A stretch of DNA of 6,080 bases from Pseudomonadota bacterium (GTDB taxonomy: Bacteria; Pseudomonadota; Gammaproteobacteria; Burkholderiales; Burkholderiaceae_C), in assembly GCA_023435325.1 (NCBI GenBank), contig JAEYRT010000002.1:1-6080 (forward strand), read 5' to 3'. The stretch's first letter is position 1; each line of letters begins with the position of its first letter. The notes beneath the pieces are model-generated. The model searched no databases. It was not told the DNA's origin and was given only the letters and a program-made list of their open reading frames with translations. Shown here piece by piece: positions 6,055-6,080 of this stretch. Made by a program: the position numbers and the translations under genes.

Positions 6055-6080
6055 GGCTGCTGTGCAAGCCACAAAAAAGC

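Noticed and set aside
5311..6072. A 253-codon minus-strand open frame opposite gltL
   Set aside because: It is a His-rich shadow of an ATPase gene with every ABC motif intact.
6055..6080. Possible terminator after gltL
   Set aside because: Only a 4-bp GGCT/AGCC stem is visible, followed by A residues rather than T residues; a real terminator may start with the A-rich stretch but lies beyond the window.

Overview
The window looks like a chromosomal segment from a betaproteobacterium, most likely Burkholderiales and plausibly a Comamonadaceae member. This rests on GC-rich coding sequence with strong G/C third-position preference, the style of the GltIJKL and LysR proteins, and long antisense shadow frames typical of such genomes. 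I could not search a database, so genus and species are not assigned.

The layout has two parts, both concerned with uptake of small anionic nutrients. On the minus strand at the left edge is a TRAP transporter pair. The small permease (DctQ family, 770-1312) overlaps by 4 bases (ATGA) the large permease (DctM family, 1-773), which runs off the left edge. No TRAP solute-binding (DctP-type) gene is visible; it would have to lie beyond dctM or elsewhere. A 247-base divergent intergenic region with a candidate minus-strand promoter and LysR-type operator separates dctQ from a plus-strand LysR-family regulator (1560-2510) that resembles the HypT/YjiE group. A strong Rho-independent terminator (2562-2596) closes the regulator gene.

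From 2841 to 6054 on the plus strand is a complete glutamate/aspartate ABC importer in canonical order: periplasmic binding protein gltI, permeases gltJ and gltK, ATPase gltL. A perfect-stem hairpin with a T tract sits between gltI and gltJ (3753-3791). It probably acts as a partial terminator or mRNA stabiliser, so that the binding protein is made in excess over the membrane complex. The 244 bases between the regulator's terminator and gltI hold three inverted repeats that are candidate operator sites; I could not identify a convincing sigma-70 or sigma-54 promoter there.

Together the genes form a nutrient-uptake neighbourhood: GltI captures acidic amino acids in the periplasm, GltJ/GltK form the channel, GltL powers it, and the TRAP permeases probably import an organic acid anion using an ion gradient. 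The LysR regulator lies between the two and could control either or both. I found no RNA gene, mobile element, CRISPR array or sign of a previously undescribed system. The points worth a second look are regulatory structures and the clade-style details of the regulator and GltJ.
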